DNA from: Candidatus Brachybacterium merdavium
GTDB taxonomy: Bacteria; Actinomycetota; Actinomycetes; Actinomycetales; Dermabacteraceae
Length of the DNA: 40,140 bases
Direction: 5' to 3'
NCBI GenBank assembly: GCA_019118275.1
Contig: DWZH01000001.1
Location: 1 to 40,140 of the forward strand
In this document: one piece after another, positions 17,076 to 23,953 of the stretch
Position numbering within the stretch: the first letter of the stretch is position 1
Layout of the letters: every line of letters begins with the position of its first letter
Program-made: the position numbers and the translations under genes
The notes under the pieces: model-generated
Seen by the model: only the letters and a program-made list of their open reading frames with translations
Database searches by the model: none
What the model was told of the DNA's origin: nothing

Positions 17076-17225
17076 ATGAGATGTGGGGAGGAGAGAATGT
17101 GCAGGAGGTGCGCTGAGAGGCTGCCCAGGCTGCCCAGGCGGAGAAGTGGACCGCGACATCCTCGACCACACCGCACCCGACCACACCGCACCGGAGCGGG
17201 CCTCGACGCCAGAGACGATGTCTGC

Positions 17226-17231
17226 GACTCT
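17226..17231 (+). promoter_or_regulatory. Possible -10 box GACTCT of the DUF1992 gene
   Basis: GACTCT lies 6 nt before the GTG at 17238, the same geometry as TACTCT before the amidohydrolase GTG at 21979. It supports the GTG as the start. Confidence 0.4.
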
Positions 17232-17237
17232 GGATGC

Positions 17238-17822
17238 GTGAGCTCCGACGTCGGTGATGACGCCCGGCGCGACCGGTCCGGGTCGTGCCGTCCGGCAATG
17301 AGCCCGGAGTCGGCCCGCATCGAGGGCGCCATCGACCAAGCGATCGCCCGCGGGGACTTCGACGACCTGCCGGGCGCCGGGAAGCCGCTGAAGCTGCCCG
17401 AACGCCATGATCCGGACTGGTGGATCAAGCAGCGCCTCGAGCAGGACGACGTCGACCGGGACGCGTTGCTGCCACCCGTGGTGCTGCTGCGCCGCGAGCA
17501 CGACCGCTGTGACGAGACCCTGGCCGAGCTCGGCGACGAGCAGAGCGTGCGCGAGTACGCCCGCGACTTCACCGAGCGGGTGCTCGCCGACCGTTCCGCG
17601 AACCCGATGGCGCGGACGCTGTGTCCGCAGCTGGATCCGGAGGAGGCCGTCGCCCGGTGGCGGGAGCTGCGCGCCGAGCGGGCCCGGCCCGAGCCGCAGG
17701 AGCTGGACCAGGCCGCATCGCGCGGTGGCCCGGGCACCTCCCACGGGCGCCGGCGCTGGTGGCGCTTCGGACGCCGAAGCCAAGGCCCGTTCCGCCCGCT
17801 GAGTGGTCCGACCGCTGAGTGA
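17238..17822 (+). CDS. DUF1992 (DnaJ-C28-like domain) protein
   Basis: A protein of 194 residues if the GTG at 17238 is used, or 174 from the ATG at 17298. The DUF1992 core is clear: IEGAIDQAIARGDFDDLPGAGKPL then PDWWIKQRL, the domain also found in eukaryotic DNAJC28. The remainder is charged and helical, with an Arg-rich C-terminus (GRRRWWRFGRR) that could bind membranes or nucleic acid. The function is unknown. The GTG start is favoured by the -10-like GACTCT 6 nt upstream and by coding-like third positions between the two starts; the ATG has no ribosome site. It is followed after 27 bp by the VOC gene with its own Shine-Dalgarno, probably in one operon. Confidence 0.8.
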   Translation: MSSDVGDDARRDRSGSCRPAMSPESARIEGAIDQAIARGDFDDLPGAGKPLKLPERHDPDWWIKQRLEQDDVDRDALLPPVVLLRREHDRCDETLAELGDEQSVREYARDFTERVLADRSANPMARTLCPQLDPEEAVARWRELRAERARPEPQELDQAASRGGPGTSHGRRRWWRFGRRSQGPFRPLSGPTAE

Positions 17823-17849
17823 TCCGACCGGAGCAAGGAGCCGCGCACC

Positions 17850-18569
17850 ATGCAACTCGAGAACATCATCGTCGACGCCACCGCCCCCGGCCGCCTGGGC
17901 CGGTTCTGGGAACAGGCCCTGAGCACCCGGACGCTCATCGACAGCGAGGAAGAGGGGTTCGAGACGCGGCTCGACCTGCCGGGCGGCGGCTTCCTCGACC
18001 TGTGCTTCCAGCCCGTCCCGCACCGGCCGACGGAACCGCAGCGCCTCCACCTGGACCTGCTCGGCGGCGCGCGGCAGCTGGAGGTCGCGCAGCGTCTGAG
18101 GGAGCTGGGCGCGAGCGACCTGGACATCGGCCAGGGCGAGGTGCCGTGGATCGTGCTCGGCGACGTCGAGGGCAACCCTTTCTGCGTGATGGAGCATCGC
18201 GAGGTCTACGAGGACACCGGCCCGATCGCCGCGATGCCGCTGGACTCCGCCGACCCCGACCGCGACGCCGAGTTCTGGTCCTGGCTGAGCGGCTGGCAGG
18301 AAGCCCCCGGGACCGCGCCGCGCACCCTGCGTCACCCCTCGGGGACCGGGCCGCTGCTCGAGCTGTATCTCGAGCCGCGGCCGAAGGGGCCCGCCAAGAA
18401 CCGCATGCACCTGGACATGCGGCTGGAGGCGTCCGACGACGTGGACCAGATCGCCCGCGAGATCGCCGTGCGGGGAGGGCGCGAGCTCGACCCGGACTGG
18501 GGCGAGCTTCCCTGGCGGGTGTTCGCCGACCCCTCCGGCAATGAGCTGTGCCTGCTGCCGGCCGGGTGA
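17850..18569 (+). CDS. Double VOC (glyoxalase-like) domain protein
   Basis: A 239-residue protein made of two tandem VOC modules (about residues 1-118 and 125-239), each ending in a strand like GNPFCVME or GNELCLLP. The modules begin MQLENIIVDATAPGRLGRFWEQAL and PLDSADPDRDAEFWSWLSGW, of the Glyoxalase_6 type seen in many Actinobacteria. VOC proteins are metal-dependent isomerases, dioxygenases or antibiotic-binding proteins. The ligands here are too degenerate to choose, and some family members only bind ligands. AAGGAG lies 9-10 nt before the ATG. Its stop TGA and that of the convergent RIO kinase abut exactly, forming TGATCA at 18567-18572. Confidence 0.85.
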   Translation: MQLENIIVDATAPGRLGRFWEQALSTRTLIDSEEEGFETRLDLPGGGFLDLCFQPVPHRPTEPQRLHLDLLGGARQLEVAQRLRELGASDLDIGQGEVPWIVLGDVEGNPFCVMEHREVYEDTGPIAAMPLDSADPDRDAEFWSWLSGWQEAPGTAPRTLRHPSGTGPLLELYLEPRPKGPAKNRMHLDMRLEASDDVDQIAREIAVRGGRELDPDWGELPWRVFADPSGNELCLLPAG

Positions 18570-19478
18570 TCACGACTCCCATCGCCGCATCGCGGTATCG
18601 AACCATTCCTGGGGATCGGCGGCCGACGGCTCCGCCCCGCGGGCACGCAGCCAGCTGCACACGTTCTGGCAGTCGCGGCGCAGGAAGTCCCGGCCGTGGG
18701 GATTGGCGATCACGTCCACCACCTGCGGCACGTCGATCACCACCGGGTCGGGCTCGGCGGCGCGGGTGTCGGCCAGGAGGTTGTAGGGCGACAGGTCCCC
18801 GTGGGCAAGGCCCAGCTCGGCCAGGTCGATCACGAAGTCCCGCAGCCTTCGGGCCCACCGCTCGATCTGCTCGGGACCCGGCCGCAGCTCGTGCAGACGC
18901 GGGGCCGCGACCGCACCGGAGTCGTCGTCGGTGCCGACGAACTCCATGCACACCTCGGTGCCGAGGATCTGCACCGGATAGGGGACCGGCAGTCCCGCCG
19001 ACCACATCCGACCCAGCACGTCGAACTCGGTGCGGGCCCACTGGGCGGCGGCGACCTGCCGGCCGAAGGCCGTGCCCTTGGCCATCGCGCGCGCCTCCCG
19101 GGTGTCCTTGGTGCGGCGGCCCTCGGTGTAGCTGCCGGAGCGGTGGAAGCTCGTGTGCTCGGGGGAGCGGTAGCGCTTGGCGACCATGAGGGTCGCCTCC
19201 CCGGGGGCGCCGACGCGGTCGGCCTCGGGCAGGGCGCGCTCGAGGAGGAAGGCGTCGGCCTCCTTGCCGGTCTTGAGCACACCCAGCTCGGTGTCGATCG
19301 CGCCGTCGTGCTGGACGATCCAGTCGGGGAAGGGCTGCGGGCCCCGGTCGAGGGTGTGCGCGGTCTGCGGCCAGGTCGACCAGCGCTGATCAGGGCCGAG
19401 ATCGGTGAGTTCGGTGTCACCGTCGAGGTTGGCGTAGGAGATGGTGAGGAAGGTGTCCCAATCGAAGGACGAGGTCAT
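18570..19478 (-). CDS. RIO-type serine/threonine protein kinase
   Basis: A 302-residue atypical kinase of the RIO1 type. The ATP-binding Lys is K101 (MVAKRYR). The catalytic loop reads HGDLSPYN with D228 and N233, and the metal-binding D249 lies in VIDVPQVVD, the RIO form of the DFG site. RIO kinases mature ribosomes in eukaryotes and archaea; bacterial members have no settled role. The start is the ATG at 19478 with AGGAG 9 nt upstream. It lies 67 bp behind a 17-codon ORF and a GC-rich hairpin, an arrangement that suggests control by a leader peptide (inference). Confidence 0.92.
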   Translation of the reverse strand: MTSSFDWDTFLTISYANLDGDTELTDLGPDQRWSTWPQTAHTLDRGPQPFPDWIVQHDGAIDTELGVLKTGKEADAFLLERALPEADRVGAPGEATLMVAKRYRSPEHTSFHRSGSYTEGRRTKDTREARAMAKGTAFGRQVAAAQWARTEFDVLGRMWSAGLPVPYPVQILGTEVCMEFVGTDDDSGAVAAPRLHELRPGPEQIERWARRLRDFVIDLAELGLAHGDLSPYNLLADTRAAEPDPVVIDVPQVVDVIANPHGRDFLRRDCQNVCSWLRARGAEPSAADPQEWFDTAMRRWES

Positions 19479-19514
19479 CTGAGGGGCTCCTGGGGGGAGG
19501 ACCTGCCACGCGGG

Positions 19515-19531
19515 GAGCCGGGCGCCGGCTC
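19515..19531 (-). promoter_or_regulatory. Hairpin between the leader-like ORF and the RIO kinase
   Basis: GAGCCGG and CCGGCTC form a perfect 7-bp stem with a 3-nt loop. It lies 14 nt after the stop of the 17-codon ORF and 36 nt before the RIO kinase start. There is no T-run. It could be an attenuator, or sequester the leader of the kinase mRNA. Confidence 0.4.
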
Positions 19532-19545
19532 GGATCGGGCGCGTC

Positions 19546-19599
19546 TCAGCAGGTCGGGGTGGAACGGAGGACAGCAGGGGTCAGCGCGGTGACAACCAT
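19546..19599 (-). CDS. 17-residue candidate leader peptide (MVVTALTPAVLRSTPTC)
   Basis: A very short ORF preceded by AAGGAGG with 5-nt spacing to ATG, the strongest Shine-Dalgarno in the window and far stronger than most genes here have. It ends in Cys directly before the stop. The ORF is followed by a perfect hairpin and then the RIO kinase. Actinobacteria have short leader peptides before sulfur and amino-acid genes, but I do not recognise this one as a known family. The longer in-frame ORF upstream overlaps the RES gene antisense and is not credible. A candidate -10 TAGGGT lies at 19661-19666. Confidence 0.5.
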   Translation of the reverse strand: MVVTALTPAVLRSTPTC

Positions 19600-19707
19600 C
19601 AGGTCCTCCTTCCCTCGCGGCCGCGGGCGACCCCGGCGACCGTCCTTCACGATCGAGCCCACCCTAAAGCGGGCGGGAGCACCGGCGCGAGCGAATACTT
19701 CGCGCGG

Positions 19708-19727
19708 ATCGCTCACCCCGGAGCGAT
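19708..19727 (-). terminator. Hairpin after the RES-domain gene
   Basis: ATCGCTC (19708-19714) and GAGCGAT (19721-19727) form a perfect 7-bp stem with a 6-nt loop, 13 nt beyond the stop of the RES gene on the minus strand. No T-run follows. A second small hairpin, GCGAA-TAC-TTCGC, lies at 19691-19703. Confidence 0.45.
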
Positions 19728-19739
19728 GAACTCGGTCGA

Positions 19740-20270
19740 TCAGCGACAGGGCGTGCTCTGCTCCGGGAGCGGACGCACCGTCGGCGCTCCCGGACGGTTC
19801 CACGCGAACAGGGTCAGGTGCCACAGTCCCGGCCGCCGTCGGGAGGGGTCGATCAGACCGCGGGCGCCCTGATCCTCGAGCGCCGAACGTACGCCCCAGG
19901 AGGGCGGGGTGCGGCCGGCCGAGGCGTCCGCCTGCCACTTGGCCGCGGCGTCAGCCGGGTCGATGCCGAGCCGCGCCAGCTCGGCGTGGTCGCGCAGGTC
20001 GACGATCCCAGTCGCCTCGACCTCGACCGCCAGGATCGACAGCTGCGGGGAGCGCTCGTCCCGGTGGGCGATCATCGCGGCCGCCACCCCCTCGCGAGAG
20101 GCGCTCAGGTACAGGGCGGGGGCATCTGGCCAGGAGTAGCGGCCGATGGAGCGCGACCCCGTCAGGGCCCGATCGGCGAAGGCGGGGTCGACGGCCCGGT
20201 AGAAGATGCCGTGCACGCTGCGGAGAGCACCGTTCCCGGGGAGGACCGTGGGAGCAGGGGCGTCATCCAT
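19740..20270 (-). CDS. RES-domain protein (possible NAD+ phosphorylase), no antitoxin neighbour
   Basis: A 176-residue protein with RES-like features: an early FYRAVDP (candidate Arg and Tyr), SRSIGRYSWPDAPALYLSASREGVAAAM, then VDLRD and a C-terminal GLIDPSRRRPGLWHLTLF block. Canonical RES toxins of Xre-RES modules degrade NAD+. Here the usual upstream Xre/ParS antitoxin is absent: the 146 bp before it hold no regulator gene. It may be an orphan or a diverged, non-toxic branch. The start is the ATG at 20270 behind AGGAG with 5-nt spacing, and a hairpin follows the stop. The family is moderately sure; toxin activity is not shown. Confidence 0.65.
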   Translation of the reverse strand: MDDAPAPTVLPGNGALRSVHGIFYRAVDPAFADRALTGSRSIGRYSWPDAPALYLSASREGVAAAMIAHRDERSPQLSILAVEVEATGIVDLRDHAELARLGIDPADAAAKWQADASAGRTPPSWGVRSALEDQGARGLIDPSRRRPGLWHLTLFAWNRPGAPTVRPLPEQSTPCR

Positions 20271-20416
20271 CGGCGCTCCTGTCGGTGTCGGCCCGTACGA
20301 TCCGACGATAACCCATCACCGGTTCCTGACCGTCCTGCTCGGCGCAGTCGGGGCCGCTGCGGCAGCCCTGTGCGTGGCCGTGCTCATCGCCCAGGCGCTG
20401 CGGGTCGCGCGCCGTC

Positions 20417-21979
20417 TCAGCGCTGCGATTCCAGGCGCCCGGCCACCACGGTGGCCAGCACCTCCGCCTCCCGCAGCCGGTGGGCGGACTCCCGGGCGGC
20501 GGTATCGACCATGAGGCCGTCCGCGCCCGACGGGACGTCGGCGAACAGATCGGACAGGTCCGCGGACGTGTGCCCCTCGTCCAGCAGCACCACATCGCCC
20601 CGGCCACCCGGCTCGAGAGCGACCACCCCGTCGGTCGAGGCGGCCAGCGCCTCACGCGGCTGCAGCTGCTGGGCGGGGAACCAGCCCTCGCGCTCATCGG
20701 CGCTGCGATGGACCGCGGCGGCCATCGCCAGCCACGGGTCCAGCGGGGCCACCGGGGCGTCGGACCCCAGGACCAGCCCGGCACCGGCATCGAACAGGTC
20801 GCGCAGACGGAAGGCCTGATCCGCCCGGCCCGGCCACAGTTCCTCGGTCGCGTCGCGGTCGTCGAGCAGGTGCGCCGGCTGCACGGAGGCCACCACGCCC
20901 AGCCGGGCCATCCGGGCGACGTCGACGTCGGTGAGCATCTGGGCGTGCTCGAGCCGAGCCGCGATGCCGGTCGCCTCGATGGCGTCGAGCCCGACCTGCG
21001 CGGCGGCGTCCCCGATCGCGTGGACCGCTGCGGTCAGTCCCAGCTCCCGGGCGCGGCCCAGCACCTCGGTCAACTGCTCGGGCCCGACGCTCAGCACGCC
21101 CCGGCCGGAGTAGCCGTGCCCGTCGGTGTAGGTGTGCCGGGTGTAGGCCGAGTGCGAGCCCAGCGCCCCGTCGACGATCACCTTCAACGGACCCATCTCG
21201 ACCATGCCGCCGGTGTCCAGGACCGCGCCCGTGGGCCCCGGGGTCGCCTCGAGATCGGCCGGATACACCGCCGGACGCACCCGCAGCCGCGGTGACCTCG
21301 CCAGCCAGTCCTCCCAGATGCGGCCCCACTCCATGTCGGTCACGCCGACGACGCCGCGCTGCAGGGCCTGGCGCTGGAGCATCGCGGCACCGGTGGCGTC
21401 CGCTTCGGCGACGCCCGGCAGCTCGGTCAGGCGCGGCACCAGCTCGAACCACTCCTCCTCCGCGACGATCCCGTCCCGCGGGGGCAGCCCCAGCATCTGC
21501 AGCGCCTGTGAGTTCAGCCAGGCATGGTGGGCGTCGCCACCGATCAGCACCGTCGGCACCGTGCCGGTCGAGCCGTCCAGCGCGGGGACCGTGGGCGCGA
21601 CCGCGAGGTCCACCAGGCGGTGCCCGAAGCCGATCAGGGCGTGGCCCATCCCGGTGCCCCATTCGCGCCGCTCGGCCAGCTCTGCCCGCACCAGTTCCAG
21701 GATCACCCCGACGCTGCCGGCCCCGGAGGTGTCCAGCCGCGCATGGGCCTGGGCCAGCTGGCCGGAGTGCACGTGCTGATCCCACAGGCCCGGGATCGCG
21801 ATCGCGCCGCCGCCGTCGAGCACCTCCTCGCCGCCCAGCCGGGACAGGGAGGGCTCACCTCCGCCCCTGCGCGCGGCCGCGATCTCCGTGATCACGCCAT
21901 CGCGGATCCGCAGGTCCACCGGGCGGGCCGGGACCTGGCCGGAGACCATATCCAACGGTCGCACCTGTCTGATCAGCAC
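20417..21979 (-). CDS. Amidohydrolase family protein (YtcJ-like metal-dependent hydrolase)
   Basis: A 520-residue amidohydrolase_3/YtcJ-type enzyme. The metal motif near the N-terminus is DQHVHSG. Later conserved blocks are VHAIGDAA, EHAQM and LGSDAPVAPLDPW, as expected for a TIM-barrel hydrolase with a small composite beta domain formed by both ends. The substrate is unknown, probably an amide, carbamate or cyclic amide. The start is the GTG at 21979 (VLIRQVRPLD), chosen because TACTCT lies exactly 6 nt upstream and the N-terminal beta strand begins there. An ATG 10 codons later (MVSGQ) is the alternative. It is divergent from the ABC transporter operon. Confidence 0.85.
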   Translation of the reverse strand: MLIRQVRPLDMVSGQVPARPVDLRIRDGVITEIAAARRGGGEPSLSRLGGEEVLDGGGAIAIPGLWDQHVHSGQLAQAHARLDTSGAGSVGVILELVRAELAERREWGTGMGHALIGFGHRLVDLAVAPTVPALDGSTGTVPTVLIGGDAHHAWLNSQALQMLGLPPRDGIVAEEEWFELVPRLTELPGVAEADATGAAMLQRQALQRGVVGVTDMEWGRIWEDWLARSPRLRVRPAVYPADLEATPGPTGAVLDTGGMVEMGPLKVIVDGALGSHSAYTRHTYTDGHGYSGRGVLSVGPEQLTEVLGRARELGLTAAVHAIGDAAAQVGLDAIEATGIAARLEHAQMLTDVDVARMARLGVVASVQPAHLLDDRDATEELWPGRADQAFRLRDLFDAGAGLVLGSDAPVAPLDPWLAMAAAVHRSADEREGWFPAQQLQPREALAASTDGVVALEPGGRGDVVLLDEGHTSADLSDLFADVPSGADGLMVDTAARESAHRLREAEVLATVVAGRLESQR

Positions 21980-21985
21980 CGCGCC

Positions 21986-21991
21986 AGAGTA
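21986..21991 (-). promoter_or_regulatory. -10 box TACTCT, leaderless start of amidohydrolase
   Basis: TACTCT on the minus strand is 6 nt before the GTG at 21979, fitting a transcript that begins at the start codon. Confidence 0.6.
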
Positions 21992-22079
21992 CCCGCGCCA
22001 GCGACCATGACGGCTGTCACGGGTGAGCGGTGATGGCAGTGCCTGGGATCGGGCACGCCCGCACGGAACCGTGGATGTC

Positions 22080-23090
22080 ATGATCACGACGACCACCGCC
22101 CCAGGCCACCCGGCCGCCGATGACCGGCCCGCCCTCGACACCACCGCCCCCGGGACCACCGCCCCCGGGACCACCGACACCGCCGACACCGCCGCGATCA
22201 GCCTGCGTGGGGTCCATAAGCGCTACGGCGCCGTCCGCGCCCTGGACGGCGTGGACCTGACCGTCCGGCCCGGCGAGATCCTCGCCCTGCTCGGGCCCAA
22301 CGGCGCCGGCAAGTCCACCGCCATGGAGATGATGGTGGGCCTGGCCCGGCCCGATCAGGGTACTGCGCAGATCCTCGGCACCGACCCCGCCACCGCTACC
22401 CGCACCGGACTGATCTCCACCATGCTCCAGGGTGGGGCGCTGCTGCCCGACCAGTCCGTGCGCTCCATGCTGCGCATGCTGCACTCCCTGCAGGCCCACC
22501 CCATGCCGCTCGCACAGGCCATTGAGCAGGCCGACATCACCGACCTGGTCGGACGCAAGATGGGCACCCTCTCCGGCGGCCAGGCCCAGCGGGTCCGCTT
22601 CGCCATCGCACTGCTGGGGGACCCGCAGGTGCTGCTGCTGGACGAACCGACCGTCGGCATGGACGTCGCCGCCCGCCGCGCCTTCTGGGACCAGATGCGC
22701 ACCGTCGCCGCCACCGGGCGCACCATCCTGTTCGCCACCCACCACCTCGAGGAGGCGGAACGGGAAGCGGCCCGCGTGATCGTCATGGACCGCGGCCGGG
22801 TGGTCGCCGACGGCTCCGGCACCGAGATCGCCGCCGTCGTCTCCGGGCGCGTGCTCACGCTGCGCGGCGTGAGCGCCGAGCGGATCGCCGCGCTGCCCGG
22901 CGTGGCATCCGCTGCCGCCGAGGACCTGGACCCCACGACCGTGCGCGCCACCTGCAGCGACTCCGATGCCGCGCTGCGCGCCCTGTTCACCGGCCCCGCC
23001 GGCCAGGACGCCCGCGACATCCAGGTCACCACTCCCGGCCTCGAGGAGGCCTTCCTGCGCATCACCGATCACGAAGGAGAGAACCGATGA
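22080..23090 (+). CDS. ABC transporter ATP-binding protein (drug/lipid exporter type)
   Basis: A 336-residue ATPase. Walker A is GPNGAGKST (residues 72-80), the signature LSGGQAQRV, Walker B VLLLDEPTVGMD, and the H-loop lies in ATHHLEE. The C-terminal extension is typical of ABC-2 exporter ATPases (DrrA/CcmA-like). The first 45 residues are Thr/Ala/Pro-rich and include a perfect 15-bp DNA duplication (22140-22169) encoding TTAPG twice. The start is the ATG at 22080; a GTG 9 nt upstream is possible, and no good ribosome site is visible. It overlaps the permease by 4 bp (ATGA), and a histidine kinase/response regulator pair follows, likely controlling it. Confidence 0.92.
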   Translation: MITTTTAPGHPAADDRPALDTTAPGTTAPGTTDTADTAAISLRGVHKRYGAVRALDGVDLTVRPGEILALLGPNGAGKSTAMEMMVGLARPDQGTAQILGTDPATATRTGLISTMLQGGALLPDQSVRSMLRMLHSLQAHPMPLAQAIEQADITDLVGRKMGTLSGGQAQRVRFAIALLGDPQVLLLDEPTVGMDVAARRAFWDQMRTVAATGRTILFATHHLEEAEREAARVIVMDRGRVVADGSGTEIAAVVSGRVLTLRGVSAERIAALPGVASAAAEDLDPTTVRATCSDSDAALRALFTGPAGQDARDIQVTTPGLEEAFLRITDHEGENR

Positions 23091-23917
23091 GCACCGCCAC
23101 CCCAGCCACGGCAGGCCAGACAGGTCCGGCGGCCCCGGCGGTCACGGCCCCGCCCCGCACCGTCGGCCCGCCGCCCTCGGCCCTGCGCCGCACCCTGCGC
23201 TACGCCGGGCACACCACCCGCATGACCGTCACCAACATCTTCTTCATGCTGTTCACCATTGCGCTGCCGGTGGGCATGTACCTGCTGTTCGGCATGCTGA
23301 TCGGCGAGCAGGACGGGGGCCAGGTGCGCGGCCTGATCATGGTCAACATGGCCGCCTACGGCGGCCTGGGCGCCGCCGTCACCGCCGGCACCCAGGTCCA
23401 GGAGGACCAGCGCAACGGCTTCCTGCGCCAGCTGATCGTGGCGGGCATGTCCCCGCGCACCTTCCTGGTCGGCTCGGTCATCGCCGCCAGCGCGGTCATC
23501 GTCCCGGCCCTGGCGGCCGTGGTCGCCGTCGGCGTGGTGACCGGCGTCGACGTCGGCCCGCTGCCCCTCCTGGCCACCCTGGTGGTGCTGTGGCTCGGAC
23601 TGCTGCCGACCATCCTGATCGGCCTGGTCCTGGGCATGGTGCTCAAGGGCGGCGCCGCGATGGCCGGCGGCGTGGTCACCATGATGGCCATGGCGATCCT
23701 GGGCGGGCTGTGGATGCCGCTGGAGATGTTCCCGGACTGGATGCAGACCCTGGGCCGGTTCATCCCCACCTACTGGATCTCGCGGCTGGGCGAATGGACG
23801 ATGTACGGCGGCGACCTGCCCGCCACCGGCCTGCTGGTGATCGGCGCCTGGACCCTGGTGCTGGCCACCGTGACGGCCGTGAGCATGTCCCGCGCCGTCG
23901 GCCTCAGCCGGCGCTGA
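23087..23917 (+). CDS. ABC-2 type transporter permease
   Basis: A 276-residue membrane protein with six predicted hydrophobic segments after a polar N-terminus of about 40 residues. The central part contains GLWMPLEMFPDWMQTLGRFIPTYW (23697-23778), the conserved stretch of ABC-2 permeases before the last helices. It pairs with the ATPase that ends 1 bp inside it, forming an exporter for lipids, peptides or drugs; the substrate is unknown. A 36-bp gap with its own -10-like box separates it from the kinase gene. AAGGAG lies 7 nt before its start. Confidence 0.9.
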   Translation: MSTATPATAGQTGPAAPAVTAPPRTVGPPPSALRRTLRYAGHTTRMTVTNIFFMLFTIALPVGMYLLFGMLIGEQDGGQVRGLIMVNMAAYGGLGAAVTAGTQVQEDQRNGFLRQLIVAGMSPRTFLVGSVIAASAVIVPALAAVVAVGVVTGVDVGPLPLLATLVVLWLGLLPTILIGLVLGMVLKGGAAMAGGVVTMMAMAILGGLWMPLEMFPDWMQTLGRFIPTYWISRLGEWTMYGGDLPATGLLVIGAWTLVLATVTAVSMSRAVGLSRR

Positions 23918-23940
23918 GACGCCGGGACGCGGAGACAGGG

Positions 23941-23946
23941 CACAAT
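23941..23946 (+). promoter_or_regulatory. -10 box CACAAT before the histidine kinase
   Basis: CACAAT is 7 nt before the ATG at 23954. Exactly the same hexamer and spacing precede the exported phosphatase-fold gene at 38779, so both are likely leaderless starts. The earlier ATG at 23945 overlaps this box. Confidence 0.5.
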
Positions 23947-23953
23947 GCAGACG

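Larger units (their letters stand above)
16857..17237. other. Non-coding, purine-skewed region with TGTGGA motifs and short tandem repeats
   Basis: There is no convincing gene. From 16860 to about 17110 the plus strand is strongly G/A-rich and the GC content falls below that of the neighbours. TGTGGA occurs five times in the same orientation (16906, 16934, 16950, 16967, 17067). The last belongs to a perfect DnaA-box consensus, TTATCCACA on the minus strand (17067-17075). Two perfect tandem duplications follow: a 9-bp unit GGCTGCCCA (17119-17136) and a 15-bp unit CGACCACACCGCACC (17163-17192). The promoters of the HNH gene (minus) and the DUF1992 gene (plus) must lie here. Confidence 0.6.

Noticed and set aside
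15027-18410. Very long minus-strand open frame extending the HNH gene upstream through the DUF1992 and VOC genes
   Set aside because: High-GC DNA has few stops; the upstream part is low-complexity and lies antisense to two genes with clear domains.
20206-20514. Plus-strand frame with a membrane-like stretch (FLTVLLGAVGAAAAALCVAV)
   Set aside because: Its only start lies inside the RES gene antisense and its end runs antisense into the amidohydrolase; no GTG/TTG start or ribosome site is near the hydrophobic part.
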